A stretch of 41,089 nt of DNA from CAXMST01 sp964196325 (GTDB taxonomy: Bacteria > Actinomycetota > Thermoleophilia > Solirubrobacterales > 70-9). Location: contig CAXMST010000088.1 in NCBI GenBank assembly GCA_964196325.1, positions 1 through 41,089 on the forward strand. The letters run 5' to 3'. A model generated the notes under the pieces. The model was not told where the DNA came from and ran no database searches. It saw nothing but the letters and a program-made list of their open reading frames with translations. The stretch's first letter is position 1. The number at the start of each line of letters is the position of its first letter. The position numbers and the translations under genes were made by a program. Below, piece after piece: positions 1-8,314 of this stretch.

Positions 1-780
1 CTCGCCACGCACCGCGGCCGCCACCAGCACGTCGACCTTCCAAGCGGGAAGCACCACCGCGGCCAGCAGGATCAGTCGTTGGCGATCGGTCGCGAACCAC
101 CCCACGATCAGCAGCGCCGCTACGCCCGCGACCACAGCACCGCGGGACGAGGTCAGAAAGAGTGCGGCGACCACCGGGGTCGAGCCGGCAGCAGCGAGGG
201 CGGCGACTGAGCTCCGCGCCCCGAGGGCCAGCCAAAGCAGGGCAGGCAGGGTCATCGCGAGCAGATAGCCGAGACCGTTCCAGTAGCCGATCGGATAGCT
301 GAGTCGCTCAGCGGCCGGCCCCAGCTCGAGCGCGATCTGTGCGTCTCCGCCGAGGCCGAACAGCCGTGAGCCGAGCGCGAGCAGCGCCACGAGAACGCCT
401 CCCAGCGCTACCCCCGCGAACCACGAGGGGCCGGATCCCGGACGTGCGGCCAGACCGGCGGTCAGGATCACCCCGAGATAGAGCAGGAGCCGCACCAGGT
501 CGGCAAAGCCGGCGGCGCTGTCGCTGGTCCAACCCAGCGACAGAGCCGCCCATCCCGCCAAGAACGCGAACGAACCCAGAAGCCAGGCGAGGCGCCGGTT
601 GATCGCGCCAAAACCGATCCGGCCGCCGAGCAGGAGGCCGCCGAGCAGCAACCAGACGACTGCTGTCGCGACACCAAGAGTCGCATCGGAGAAGCCGCCC
701 CCGGCGGCTGCCAGGGCGACGATGCCGGCCGCTACCGGTAGCCATATGGGGGGCTGGAGTCTCACGGCGGCTGGGCGCAC
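1..780 (-). CDS. O-antigen ligase/polymerase-like membrane protein (C-terminus cut by window edge)
   Basis: An open frame of 260 codons runs from a GTG at 780 off the left edge of the window without a stop. The product is very hydrophobic, with about seven predicted membrane segments separated by short loops. SYPIGYWNGLGY (residues 161-172) and LTSSRGAVVAG (209-219) are the kind of motifs seen in actinobacterial O-antigen ligase-like (Wzy/WaaL superfamily) proteins, which join or polymerise lipid-linked glycans at the outer face of the membrane. The catalytic periplasmic loop would lie beyond the edge. It is divergent from the gene at 808. Start choice is uncertain because the frame stays open a little further upstream. 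The family call is inference from motifs and topology. Confidence 0.7.
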   Translation of the reverse strand, partial: MRPAAVRLQPPIWLPVAAGIVALAAAGGGFSDATLGVATAVVWLLLGGLLLGGRIGFGAINRRLAWLLGSFAFLAGWAALSLGWTSDSAAGFADLVRLLLYLGVILTAGLAARPGSGPSWFAGVALGGVLVALLALGSRLFGLGGDAQIALELGPAAERLSYPIGYWNGLGYLLAMTLPALLWLALGARSSVAALAAAGSTPVVAALFLTSSRGAVVAGVAALLIVGWFATDRQRLILLAAVVLPAWKVDVLVAAAVRGE

Positions 781-807
781 GATCGACCGACTAGCCTTAA
801 CAGGCCG

Positions 808-1143
808 ATGATGCGCGCGAGCAAGTCTAGATCGATCCTCGTTGGCGCCCTTGTGATCCTCGGCCTGGCGGCAAGTCCGGCGGCAGCGGGCGCCGCGGAC
901 CCGCCGGCGATCGAGGAGTACGTTCTGACCCTCCCGGGCGTGGGGACCGTCGGCGTTGCCGACCAGACCGGAGCGGGGGGCGAGCTTGGCGCGCCGGTCG
1001 GCGTCACCGGTGAGCGGCGCAACCCCGGCTCGTCGCTTGGCGCAATCGGCTCCGCCGCCGTCTCCCCCGGCGGCCTTGCGGTAGTCCTCGCGCTGCTGGT
1101 CGCGGTCGGGCTCAGCATCGGATGGAGAAGGATCCCGCGATGA
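808..1143 (+). CDS. small exported protein with C-terminal membrane anchor, unknown function
   Basis: The product has 111 residues. An N-terminal signal peptide (basic KSR, hydrophobic core at about 10-24, then AxA-type sites) is followed by a Gly/Pro-rich extracytoplasmic stretch and a C-terminal hydrophobic helix (about 89-106) ending in WRRIPR. That layout of signal, short linker, helix and basic tail suggests a small membrane-anchored surface protein, somewhat like a sorting-signal tail but with no LPxTG. Its stop overlaps the start of the next gene by 4 nt (ATGA at 1140), so the two are probably translationally coupled. A second ATG at 811 is an equally possible start. I do not recognise the family. 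Confidence 0.6.
   Translation: MMRASKSRSILVGALVILGLAASPAAAGAADPPAIEEYVLTLPGVGTVGVADQTGAGGELGAPVGVTGERRNPGSSLGAIGSAAVSPGGLAVVLALLVAVGLSIGWRRIPR
1124..1131 (+). promoter_or_regulatory. Shine-Dalgarno deciding the start of the glycosidase gene
   Basis: GGAGAAGG lies 8 nt before the ATG at 1140. It supports 1140 over the in-frame ATG at 1122, which would put a charged MEKDPA leader ahead of the lipoprotein signal. Confidence 0.6.
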
Positions 1144-2234
1144 CCCGTGCGCTCGTGGCAGCGCTGGTGGCGCTGCTCACGGCGGCGGCTCTCGGCTGCG
1201 GAGGCTCGGACTCCCGCCAGGCCCCGGCGGATCTGCCGAAGACGTTCTTCGGCGTCGCCCCCCAGGACCCGCCCACCGAGGCCGACCTCATGCGGATCGC
1301 TCGCGGGGAGCTCGGCAGCTACCACGTGTTTCTTTCCTGGGCGCGAATCGGGCGCGACCCGGGAAGCTTCGATTGGTCCAGGTATGACCAACTCCTGCTT
1401 GGCTTGGCCAGGAACGGACTCGAGCCGATCGCCTACGCGTTCGGTACTCCCGAGCGCTTCGCCGATACCGCCAGCACCCCACCCACGGTGAGCGAACGGG
1501 CCCTGCGAGGCTGGGAGCGCTTCCTCCGGGCAGCCGTGATCCGCTACGGGCCAGGAGGCGAGTTCTGGGAGCTGGTGGCTGTAACCGAGCCCGGGATCGA
1601 GCCCCGCCCAATCCGCATCTGGGAGATCTGGAACGAGGTCAACGCGCCCGCCTTCTGGTCCCCAACGCCCGATCCAGCTGAGTACGCCACGCTGCTCACC
1701 CGCTCCGCGCTCGCCCTTCAACGCGTCGACCCCGAGGCGCAGATCATGGTTGCCGGGATGTTCGCGACGCCGGCCAACGAGGAGGCGATCGAGTCTTTCG
1801 AGTTCCTGCAGCGGCTCTACGAGGAGCCCGGAGTCGCGGAGGCGACCGACCTGGTCGCGGTCCACCCCTACGGCCCGCGGGTCGCGGACGTCGAACGGCA
1901 GGTGCAAGGAACCTACGAGCAGATGGTGCTCGGCGGGGATGGCGCCGACGGACTCTGGGTGACCGAGATCGGCTGGGGGTCGAGCCCGAGCGTTCCCAGC
2001 AACCTGGCGAAGTCGCCGGCCAGGCAGGCCGCGCTCCTGCGAGAGACCTACGAGCTGCTGATCGAGCGGCGCGCCGACTGGAACCTGCAGGGCGCCCTGT
2101 GGTACACGTGGCGCGACCCCCAGGACCCAGCCTCGGTCTGCGGCTGGTGCGCCTCGGCCGGACTGGTCGACGACGATCTCGACAGCAAGCCGGCCTGGCG
2201 TCAATACACGGAGCTGACCGGCGGCGAGCCCTAG
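1140..2234 (+). CDS. lipoprotein glycoside hydrolase, TIM-barrel clan A-like
   Basis: A protein of 364 residues. Residues 1-20 form a lipoprotein signal ending at Cys20 (ALGC), so it should be tethered outside the membrane. The rest resembles a GH5/GH39-type (beta/alpha)8 barrel. IWNEVN places the likely acid/base at Glu166 on strand 4, and WVTEIGWGS places the nucleophile at Glu276 on strand 7, with VHPYGP (241-246) between them. These are the hallmarks of retaining clan GH-A enzymes. The substrate cannot be read from sequence; a surface polysaccharide is plausible given the O-antigen-ligase-like neighbour. The stop overlaps the stop of the convergent cysO-like gene in a CTAG palindrome (2231-2234). 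Confidence 0.75.
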   Translation: MTRALVAALVALLTAAALGCGGSDSRQAPADLPKTFFGVAPQDPPTEADLMRIARGELGSYHVFLSWARIGRDPGSFDWSRYDQLLLGLARNGLEPIAYAFGTPERFADTASTPPTVSERALRGWERFLRAAVIRYGPGGEFWELVAVTEPGIEPRPIRIWEIWNEVNAPAFWSPTPDPAEYATLLTRSALALQRVDPEAQIMVAGMFATPANEEAIESFEFLQRLYEEPGVAEATDLVAVHPYGPRVADVERQVQGTYEQMVLGGDGADGLWVTEIGWGSSPSVPSNLAKSPARQAALLRETYELLIERRADWNLQGALWYTWRDPQDPASVCGWCASAGLVDDDLDSKPAWRQYTELTGGEP

Positions 2235-2506
2235 CGGCCGCCGGCCATCGCCGGCAGGATCACGATCGTGTCGTCGGCGCCGACGCCGGTCTCGAGACCA
2301 TCGAGGACGCGGACATCCTCGTCATTGAGGTAGATGTTGACGAACCGGTTGAGCTCGCCGTCGTCGCCGAACAGCTGCGATTTGGTCCCCGGGTGGGCCT
2401 CAGCCAGGCCGCCGAGAATCTCGCCCACCTTGGCGCCCTCGATCGTGACCAGCGACTGACCCCCGGTCTGGGGGCGGAGTACGGGCGGAATCTTCACGTT
2501 CGGCAT
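2231..2506 (-). CDS. cysO: CysO/MoaD-family ubiquitin-like sulfur carrier
   Basis: A beta-grasp protein of 91 residues with the closest remembered resemblance to mycobacterial CysO: IPPVLRPQTGG near the N-terminus, RFVNIYLNDEDVR in the middle (54-66) and ILPAMAGG near the end. CysO carries sulfide as a C-terminal thiocarboxylate for cysteine synthesis by CysM and is activated by MoeZ. The activating-enzyme gene lies 39 nt upstream on the same strand, which fits. Unlike CysO, the chain does not end at Gly-Gly: Arg91 follows Gly89-Gly90, so a C-terminal trim may be needed before adenylation. Neither cysM nor the Mec metalloprotease gene is in the window. A MoaD- or ThiS-like role remains possible. 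Confidence 0.8.
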   Translation of the reverse strand: MPNVKIPPVLRPQTGGQSLVTIEGAKVGEILGGLAEAHPGTKSQLFGDDGELNRFVNIYLNDEDVRVLDGLETGVGADDTIVILPAMAGGR

Positions 2507-2545
2507 CGCGGCGGGAACCCTACAGACCCGGAATCAGCGAACGGA

Positions 2546-3736
2546 TCAGGCGACCGCGGCCGGACCGGCGCAGAACGCTTCGTAGTCGGGGAACTTACCG
2601 AGATCATGCTCGGAGACCTCGGGCGCGTCGGGCCCACAGATCGGGCAGCTCGGATCCTTTTGCACCTTGAGCTCGGTGAAGGTCGTACTCAGCGCCTCGA
2701 ACAGCAGCAGCCGGCCGATCAGCGGCTCGCCGGCTCCCGTGATCAGCTTGAAGACCTCGAGCGCCTGGAACAGCCCCATTACCCCCGGCAGCATGCCCAG
2801 CACCCCGGCTGCGCCGCAGCTCGGGGCCAACTCGGGCGGCGGCGGCGTCGGGTACAGGCAGCGGTAGCAGGGGCCGTCATGTGGGACGAAGGTCGAGATC
2901 TGTCCGTCGAAGGCCAGGATCGAGGCCGAGACGACCGGCTTGTTCAGACGCACCGAAGCGTCGTTGAGGAGGTAGCGGGTGGGGAAGTTGTCTGCACCGT
3001 CGACGACGATGTCGTAGTCGGCGAGCAGCTCCAACACGTTCGAGGAGTCGAGGCGCGTACGGTGCTCGTTGACCTTGACATCGGGGTTCAGGGCCTCGAT
3101 TCGGCGCCGGGCCGACTCGGTCTTGGCGACACCGATCGTCTCGGTGCTGTGGATCACCTGGCGCTGCAGGTTCGACGCGTCGACCTCATCGTCATCGACC
3201 AGCCCGATCGTTCCGACCCCGGCCGCCGCCAGGTACAGAGCGGTCGGTGAGCCGAGGCCGCCGGCGCCCAGCAGCAGCACCTTTGCGTCAAGCATCTTGA
3301 GCTGACCCTCGAGCCCAATCTCGGGCACGAGGATATGGCGGCTGTAGCGCTCCTTCTGCTCCTGGGTCAGCTTCCGGGGCACGACGGTCTCGTAGTTGCG
3401 GTCCTTCCAGAGCGTGATCCCGCCGGCCATCGAGGCGACGTCGCTGTAGCCGAGATCCTCGCTCAGGGTCCTGGCGGCGTTGGCCGAGCGGTTGCCGGAG
3501 GCGCAGTAGAGGATCACGCGCTTGTCCTTGTCGGGGGCGAACTGCTCGATACGCGACTCGAGGTGGCCCCGGGGCACATGGATCGAACCCGGAATGTGGC
3601 GCTCCTCGAACTCGTGCTGCTCGCGCACGTCGACCAGCGCCAGGCCGTTCTCCGCCAACTCGCCTGCGACCTCGGAAGGCTGCACCTCGTTGACGTTGGC
3701 CTTGACCTTCTCGATCAGGTCCACGCCGGTTGCCAC
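2546..3736 (-). CDS. moeZ: rhodanese-MoeB/ThiF fusion (MoeZ-like sulfur carrier adenylyltransferase)
   Basis: A 396-residue fusion. Residues about 20-118 are a rhodanese domain with active-site Cys78 in the loop YCASGNRS. Residues about 122-395 are an E1-like ThiF/MoeB domain with the nucleotide loop GAGGLGSP (157-164), DGADNFPTRY (246-255), and two CxxC zinc pairs (C290/C293, C364/C367). Cys307 in PSCGAAGVLG may be the acceptor cysteine. Family members adenylate a C-terminal Gly-Gly of MoaD/ThiS/CysO proteins and pass sulfur from a rhodanese persulfide. Classical MoeZ has the rhodanese at the C-terminus; here the order is reversed. GTG 3736 was chosen because GAGGTGA (3745-3751) lies 8 nt upstream; a TTG at 3742 is too close to it. 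The downstream partner is the CysO-like gene. Confidence 0.9.
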   Translation of the reverse strand: MATGVDLIEKVKANVNEVQPSEVAGELAENGLALVDVREQHEFEERHIPGSIHVPRGHLESRIEQFAPDKDKRVILYCASGNRSANAARTLSEDLGYSDVASMAGGITLWKDRNYETVVPRKLTQEQKERYSRHILVPEIGLEGQLKMLDAKVLLLGAGGLGSPTALYLAAAGVGTIGLVDDDEVDASNLQRQVIHSTETIGVAKTESARRRIEALNPDVKVNEHRTRLDSSNVLELLADYDIVVDGADNFPTRYLLNDASVRLNKPVVSASILAFDGQISTFVPHDGPCYRCLYPTPPPPELAPSCGAAGVLGMLPGVMGLFQALEVFKLITGAGEPLIGRLLLFEALSTTFTELKVQKDPSCPICGPDAPEVSEHDLGKFPDYEAFCAGPAAVA

Positions 3737-3965
3737 GTTCAAATCACCTCAAAGTCGATCAGGATTCACCTATTACTGGAACTAGTGTAGCAACGGCACT
3801 CCCCCGGCCATGAACAGTCGGACCACGCCGGCTCAGGACGGTCACTGCGTCGCCGGACCCCGACTCGGCGGATCTGAGCAAGCAGGCCAAGGAAGCAGGA
3901 GGCGCCGCGTGCGCCAGCACGCGAGCCGACGATGACGCCGGCATGCGCCGCTCAAATCCGTCGAG
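3737..3965 (-). promoter_or_regulatory. moeZ leader and candidate -10 in the largest intergenic gap
   Basis: This 229-nt gap between moeZ and htpX holds the ribosome binding site GAGGTGA at 3745-3751 and a possible -10, TACACT, at 3784-3789 (minus strand). I found no convincing -35 and no clear gene. The left part, about 3790-3965, shows no feature I can support. Confidence 0.35.
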
Positions 3966-4826
3966 TCAGCCTAGGGCGGGGCGCATTGTGCGAAGCCGGC
4001 TGACCCGTTCCTCGATCGGCGGGTGCGTCGAGAACAGGCCGGCGATGCCCTTGCCCGAAAGCGGCTTGACGATGTACAGGCACTCGGTCGCCTGATTGAC
4101 CTCCATCGGGTTGTCCTTGGCGCCCTCCTCGAGCCGCAGCAGCGCGGAAGCGAGGCTCTCGGGATTGCCACTGATCTGAGCGCCGGTCGCGTCGGCGGAG
4201 AACTCACGCTGGCGCGAGATCGACATCTGGATCAGGGTCGCGGCAAGCGGCGCCAACAGGAACATGGCCAGGGCGCCGATCGCACCCAGCGGGCTGTCGT
4301 TGCTGCCGCCGAACCAGACCAACATGTAGGCCAGGTAGGTGATCGCGCCGCCAATCGTCGCGGCCACCGACTGGATCAGGGTGTCGCGATTGCGGATATG
4401 CGCAAGCTCATGAGCGATCACGCCGCGCAACTCGTCCTCGTTGAGCAGGCGCGTGATCCCGGCGGTGAGGGCAACGGCCGCGCGGTCCGGACTGCGTCCG
4501 GTCGCGAACGCGTTGGCCTGGTTCTGGGGGATCACATACAGCGCGGGCATCGGCATCTTCGCCGAGTCGGTCAGCTCGCGGACCATCGCGTAGATGCGCG
4601 GCGCGTCGGACTCCTCCATCGGCTGCGCGCGGCTCATCTTGAGCGCGATCTTGTCGCTGAACCAGAGTGCGCCAAGGTTCATCACCGCGCCGAAGAAGAG
4701 GAACAGAAGCGCCATCTGCGGGCCGCCGATCAGGGCACCGATGACGACGAATAGGCCGGTAAGACTCGCCAGCAGGATCGTCGTCCGGACGCCTGCGGCC
4801 CAGTTTGATCTGCGGGTTGTGGTCAT
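3966..4826 (-). CDS. htpX: HtpX membrane metalloprotease (M48)
   Basis: The product has 286 residues, the usual length of actinobacterial HtpX. Two N-terminal membrane helices (about 13-33 and 37-55) are followed by the catalytic zinc motif HELAH (139-143), two more helices (about 155-172 and 178-200), and REFSAD with the third zinc ligand Glu208. HtpX degrades damaged membrane proteins at the cytoplasmic face. FATGRSP and STHPP are also typical of the family. AGGAGG stands 9 nt before the ATG. It is transcribed alone, away from the GNAT gene at 4953. Heat or envelope stress induction is known in other bacteria but nothing in the sequence shows it here. Confidence 0.95.
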   Translation of the reverse strand: MTTTRRSNWAAGVRTTILLASLTGLFVVIGALIGGPQMALLFLFFGAVMNLGALWFSDKIALKMSRAQPMEESDAPRIYAMVRELTDSAKMPMPALYVIPQNQANAFATGRSPDRAAVALTAGITRLLNEDELRGVIAHELAHIRNRDTLIQSVAATIGGAITYLAYMLVWFGGSNDSPLGAIGALAMFLLAPLAATLIQMSISRQREFSADATGAQISGNPESLASALLRLEEGAKDNPMEVNQATECLYIVKPLSGKGIAGLFSTHPPIEERVSRLRTMRPALG

Positions 4827-4940
4827 CGGCTTGAGCCTCCTGAAAGGGGTGGGGTGAGAACTGAATATTGGCAGACGGCCTTAATCGCAGCTAAGACGTG
4901 GCCGGATCGAGCTGCCGCTCACGAAGGGCCGGGCCGGGGC

Positions 4941-4952
4941 TAGTCTGAGCGG
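4941..4952 (+). promoter_or_regulatory. candidate leaderless -10 for the GNAT gene
   Basis: TAGTCT at 4941-4946 is 6 nt upstream of GTG 4953 and there is no ribosome binding site. This spacing recurs at many starts in the window. Confidence 0.45.
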
Positions 4953-5615
4953 GTGGCGATCAGCGAGATCACGACGCGAGATGGACGCCGGCTCATGGTG
5001 CGACCGATCGAGCCGGGGGACAAGGAGGCGCTGGCGTCCGGATTCGCCCGACTCAGCGCCGAGTCGCGCTATCGGCGTTTCTTCGCACCGCTGAGCGAGC
5101 TCAATACGACCGACCTGCGCTACCTGACCGAGGTCGACCACTCCAACCACGAGGCGCTGATCGCGTTCCGGCCCGACAACGGAGTGGCGATTGCGGTGGC
5201 CCGCTACGTGCGTTCCGACGACCCGACCGTTGCCGAGGTCGCGGTGACCGTGGCGGACGACTGGCACGGCCGGGGAGTGGCCACGAAGCTGCTCGAGCTG
5301 CTGGTAGTCCGTGCCCGCCAGGAGGGTATTGAATGCTTCCTGGCTCTCGTCCTGAGTGAGAACGAGGCGGCATTGGAGCTGTTCAAAGCCCTCTCGCACG
5401 GGGAGGCCGAGCCCAAGCGCAGCGAAAGCGGCCACCTGGAGTTGATGATCGAGCTGCCCTCGGGGGAGTCGATCTCCGACTCTCAGATCGGCAGGGCGTT
5501 GCGCTCGGCTGCGAGCGCCGAAATCGAGATGAACCCCTGGCGCCTGCTGAAGCGCCGAGTACACGACACTTTCGAGCATCCGAGGCCGAGCGAGGAGCGG
5601 CCCGACTCCGAGTAA
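4953..5615 (+). CDS. GNAT family N-acetyltransferase (protein acetyltransferase-like)
   Basis: A 220-residue protein with a GNAT fold over about residues 14-150. SAESRYRRFF (36-45) is typical of the Pat-like protein lysine acetyltransferase branch, and the acetyl-CoA loop is seen as WHGRGVATKLL, the R/Q-x-x-G-x-G/A signature. The C-terminal 60 residues are charged and probably flexible. Pat proteins often have a cyclic-nucleotide domain; none is present here. It starts at GTG and its stop is 27 nt from the Rrf2 gene start. The substrate is unknown; acyl-CoA synthetases are common targets of the family. Confidence 0.8.
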   Translation: MAISEITTRDGRRLMVRPIEPGDKEALASGFARLSAESRYRRFFAPLSELNTTDLRYLTEVDHSNHEALIAFRPDNGVAIAVARYVRSDDPTVAEVAVTVADDWHGRGVATKLLELLVVRARQEGIECFLALVLSENEAALELFKALSHGEAEPKRSESGHLELMIELPSGESISDSQIGRALRSAASAEIEMNPWRLLKRRVHDTFEHPRPSEERPDSE

Positions 5616-5629
5616 GCCGACCGCAGCGC

Positions 5630-5642
5630 TAGGATTTCGGGA
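5630..5642 (+). promoter_or_regulatory. candidate leaderless -10 for the Rrf2 gene
   Basis: TAGGAT at 5630-5635 is followed by 7 nt and ATG 5643, with no ribosome binding site between. Confidence 0.45.
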
Positions 5643-6122
5643 ATGCTGTTCTCGACCAAGGCCGAGTACGGGATCCGTCTGATGGTTGCCCTCGGCAGCC
5701 ACGACGGTGAACAGCCGGTGCCGCTGGCGGTGCTTGCGGAGGCCGAGACGCTGCCGCTCTCCTACCTCGAGCACCTCGCCGCGAAGCTGCGCGCCGCGGG
5801 GCTGGTTTCCTCCCAGCGCGGCGCGCACGGGGGCTACCGTCTCGGGCGCGCGCCGGAGACGATCCAGATGCTGGAGGTCGTTGAGGTACTCGAGGGGCCG
5901 ATCGCCCCAATGGAGTGCTTTCAGCCCCTCGAGGCGGAGGGCAAGGCCGGCAAGGTGCTCTGCGCCCACGAGGCCGACGGCGACCAGGCATGCGCGACGA
6001 AGCTGCTGTGGACGCGGGTCCAGGGCGGCGTCTCGCGAGCTCTGGCGGGGACGACTTTGGCCGAGTTGATCGCGTTCGAGCGCGGCCACGCAGCTCAGCG
6101 GCCGGCCCCGGCCCTGGCCTAG
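5643..6122 (+). CDS. Rrf2-family Fe-S-sensing transcriptional regulator
   Basis: A 159-residue Rrf2 protein. The N-terminal winged helix begins MLFSTKAEYGIRLM and contains the recognition region LPLSYLEHLAAKLRAAGLV and the wing RGAHGGYRLGR. Three cysteines, C92, C107 and C117, sit where IscR-like proteins bind a [2Fe-2S] cluster, although the spacing (14 and 9 residues between) is wider than in E. coli IscR. It lies 146 nt upstream of sufC on the same strand, so the simplest reading is the local regulator of the suf genes, sensing Fe-S status. The last 10 residues are Ala/Pro-rich and probably disordered. Other Rrf2 roles (NsrR, CymR) cannot be ruled out. Confidence 0.88.
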   Translation: MLFSTKAEYGIRLMVALGSHDGEQPVPLAVLAEAETLPLSYLEHLAAKLRAAGLVSSQRGAHGGYRLGRAPETIQMLEVVEVLEGPIAPMECFQPLEAEGKAGKVLCAHEADGDQACATKLLWTRVQGGVSRALAGTTLAELIAFERGHAAQRPAPALA

Positions 6123-6128
6123 TGGCCG

Positions 6129-6149
6129 GCGGGCCCGGCCCGGGCCCGC
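6129..6149. promoter_or_regulatory. 21-bp GC palindrome between the Rrf2 gene and sufC
   Basis: GCGGGCCCGG and its exact reverse complement flank a single C at 6139. It starts 6 nt after the Rrf2 gene's stop. It could be a terminator hairpin (there is no T tract) or a protein-binding site ahead of sufC. Confidence 0.4.
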
Positions 6150-6180
6150 ACCGGCACCAAGCCAAAACCGACCGGGCAGG

Positions 6181-6268
6181 TAGGATTTAGGTCAACCGGG
6201 CCTTCGCGGGCTCGGAGCGTGGCTTCGGCCGCATCCAATCAGCATCTACCCCACCCAACTGGAGGGCA
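6181..6268 (+). promoter_or_regulatory. candidate suf promoter and leader
   Basis: TAGGAT at 6181-6186 fits the local -10 pattern and would give an untranslated leader of about 75 nt before sufC, which has the ribosome binding site GGAGG at 6261-6265. I saw no clear Rrf2 operator of known consensus. Confidence 0.3.
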
Positions 6269-7039
<771 letters not shown>

Positions 7040-7054
7040 GCGCTACCGATCGCC

Positions 7055-8314
7055 ATGGAGCCGTCCACGACAGCCATCTCTGCGGAGTTCCCGATTGACA
7101 GGGTCCGGGCCTCGTTTCCAGCTCTCGAACGAGAGGTGGGCGGCCACCCCGTCGCATACCTCGACTCCGGTGCGAGCTCGCAGCGCGCCCTGGCCTCGAT
7201 CGAGACGACCGACCGCTACGAGCGCCGCCACCATTCGAACGTCCATCGTGGCTCACACACGATGTCAGCCGAGGCCACCGCCGCCTATGAGGGCGCTCGC
7301 GCAACCGTGGCCGACCACCTCCGCGCATCCGACCGCCGCGAGGTGATCTTCACCCGCAACGCGACCGAGGCGATCAACCTCGTCGCCCGCGCCTGGGGCG
7401 ACGCCAACGTCGGCCCCGGGGACCGGATCCTGATCACCGAGATGGAGCACCACTCCAACATCGTGCCCTGGCAGCAGCTCGCCGAGCGCACCGGCGCGAC
7501 GCTGGACTGGGTGGGCGTCGACTCCGAGGGGGCGTTGCTCGAGGCTGAGCTCGACGCCGGGCTCGGGCGCGAACCGAAGCTGTTCGCGGTGACCCACGTC
7601 TCGAACGTGCTCGGGACCCTGAACCCGATTCGCCGGATGGCTGAGCAGGCCCACGAGGCCGGCGCGCTGGTCCTCGTCGACGGCGCCCAGGCGGCGCCGA
7701 AGCTTGCGATCGACGTGGGCGAGTTGGGCGTCGATTTCTACGCGATCACCGGCCACAAGATCTACGGCCCGACGGGGATCGGAGCGCTCTGGGGCAGGCT
7801 CGAGTTGCTTGACGCGATGCCCCCCTTCCTCGGCGGCGGCTCGATGATCCGCAAGGTGACCCGGCAGGGAAGCACCTGGGCCGATCCACCGACCCGCTTC
7901 GAGGCCGGCACCCCGGCGATCTCCCAGGCGATCGGCCTGGCGGCAGCGATCCGCTGGCTCGACTCACTCGGCTCGGAGGCCGTGACGCAGCATGAGCGTG
8001 AGATCACCGCATACACGATCGCGCAGCTCGAGCGGATTCCGGGCCTGCGGATCTTCGGGCCGTCGGCCTCCGCGGATCGGCTCGGTCCGGTCAGCTTCCA
8101 GCTCGAGGGCATTCACGGTCACGACGTCGCCGAGATCCTCGACCGGCACGGAGTGGCGGTCCGCTCAGGGCATCACTGTGCGCACCCGTTGATGCACCGC
8201 CTTGGGGTGCCCGCGACGGCACGGGCGAGCTTCGGCGTCTACACAACCACCGATGAGATCGACCGCCTGGCGGTCGGCCTCGAGGACGCGCGCCGGATCT
8301 TCGAGGGTGCCTGA
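7055..8314 (+). CDS. sufS: SufS, class II cysteine desulfurase
   Basis: A 419-residue PLP enzyme. The PLP lysine is Lys235 in TGHKIYGPTG, the ring-stacking His is in EMEHHSNIVPWQ (129-140), and the persulfide-forming Cys375 lies in RSGHHCAHPLM, the short-loop layout of group II desulfurases. It takes sulfur from cysteine and hands it to SufU. The stop codon shares one base with the sufU start (TGATG at 8312-8316), so the two are coupled. No strong ribosome binding site precedes ATG 7055, but coupling from sufC over 15 nt is plausible. Confidence 0.96.
   Translation: MEPSTTAISAEFPIDRVRASFPALEREVGGHPVAYLDSGASSQRALASIETTDRYERRHHSNVHRGSHTMSAEATAAYEGARATVADHLRASDRREVIFTRNATEAINLVARAWGDANVGPGDRILITEMEHHSNIVPWQQLAERTGATLDWVGVDSEGALLEAELDAGLGREPKLFAVTHVSNVLGTLNPIRRMAEQAHEAGALVLVDGAQAAPKLAIDVGELGVDFYAITGHKIYGPTGIGALWGRLELLDAMPPFLGGGSMIRKVTRQGSTWADPPTRFEAGTPAISQAIGLAAAIRWLDSLGSEAVTQHEREITAYTIAQLERIPGLRIFGPSASADRLGPVSFQLEGIHGHDVAEILDRHGVAVRSGHHCAHPLMHRLGVPATARASFGVYTTTDEIDRLAVGLEDARRIFEGA

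Noticed and set aside
762..2204. 480-codon open frame on the minus strand
   Set aside because: It is antisense to the glycosidase, lacks domain motifs and is Arg/Gly-rich, as expected of a shadow in GC-rich DNA.
2529..2537. CGGAATCAG, a 9-base match (reverse strand) to the 22-bp repeat core
   Set aside because: Too short and without flanking similarity; chance is sufficient.
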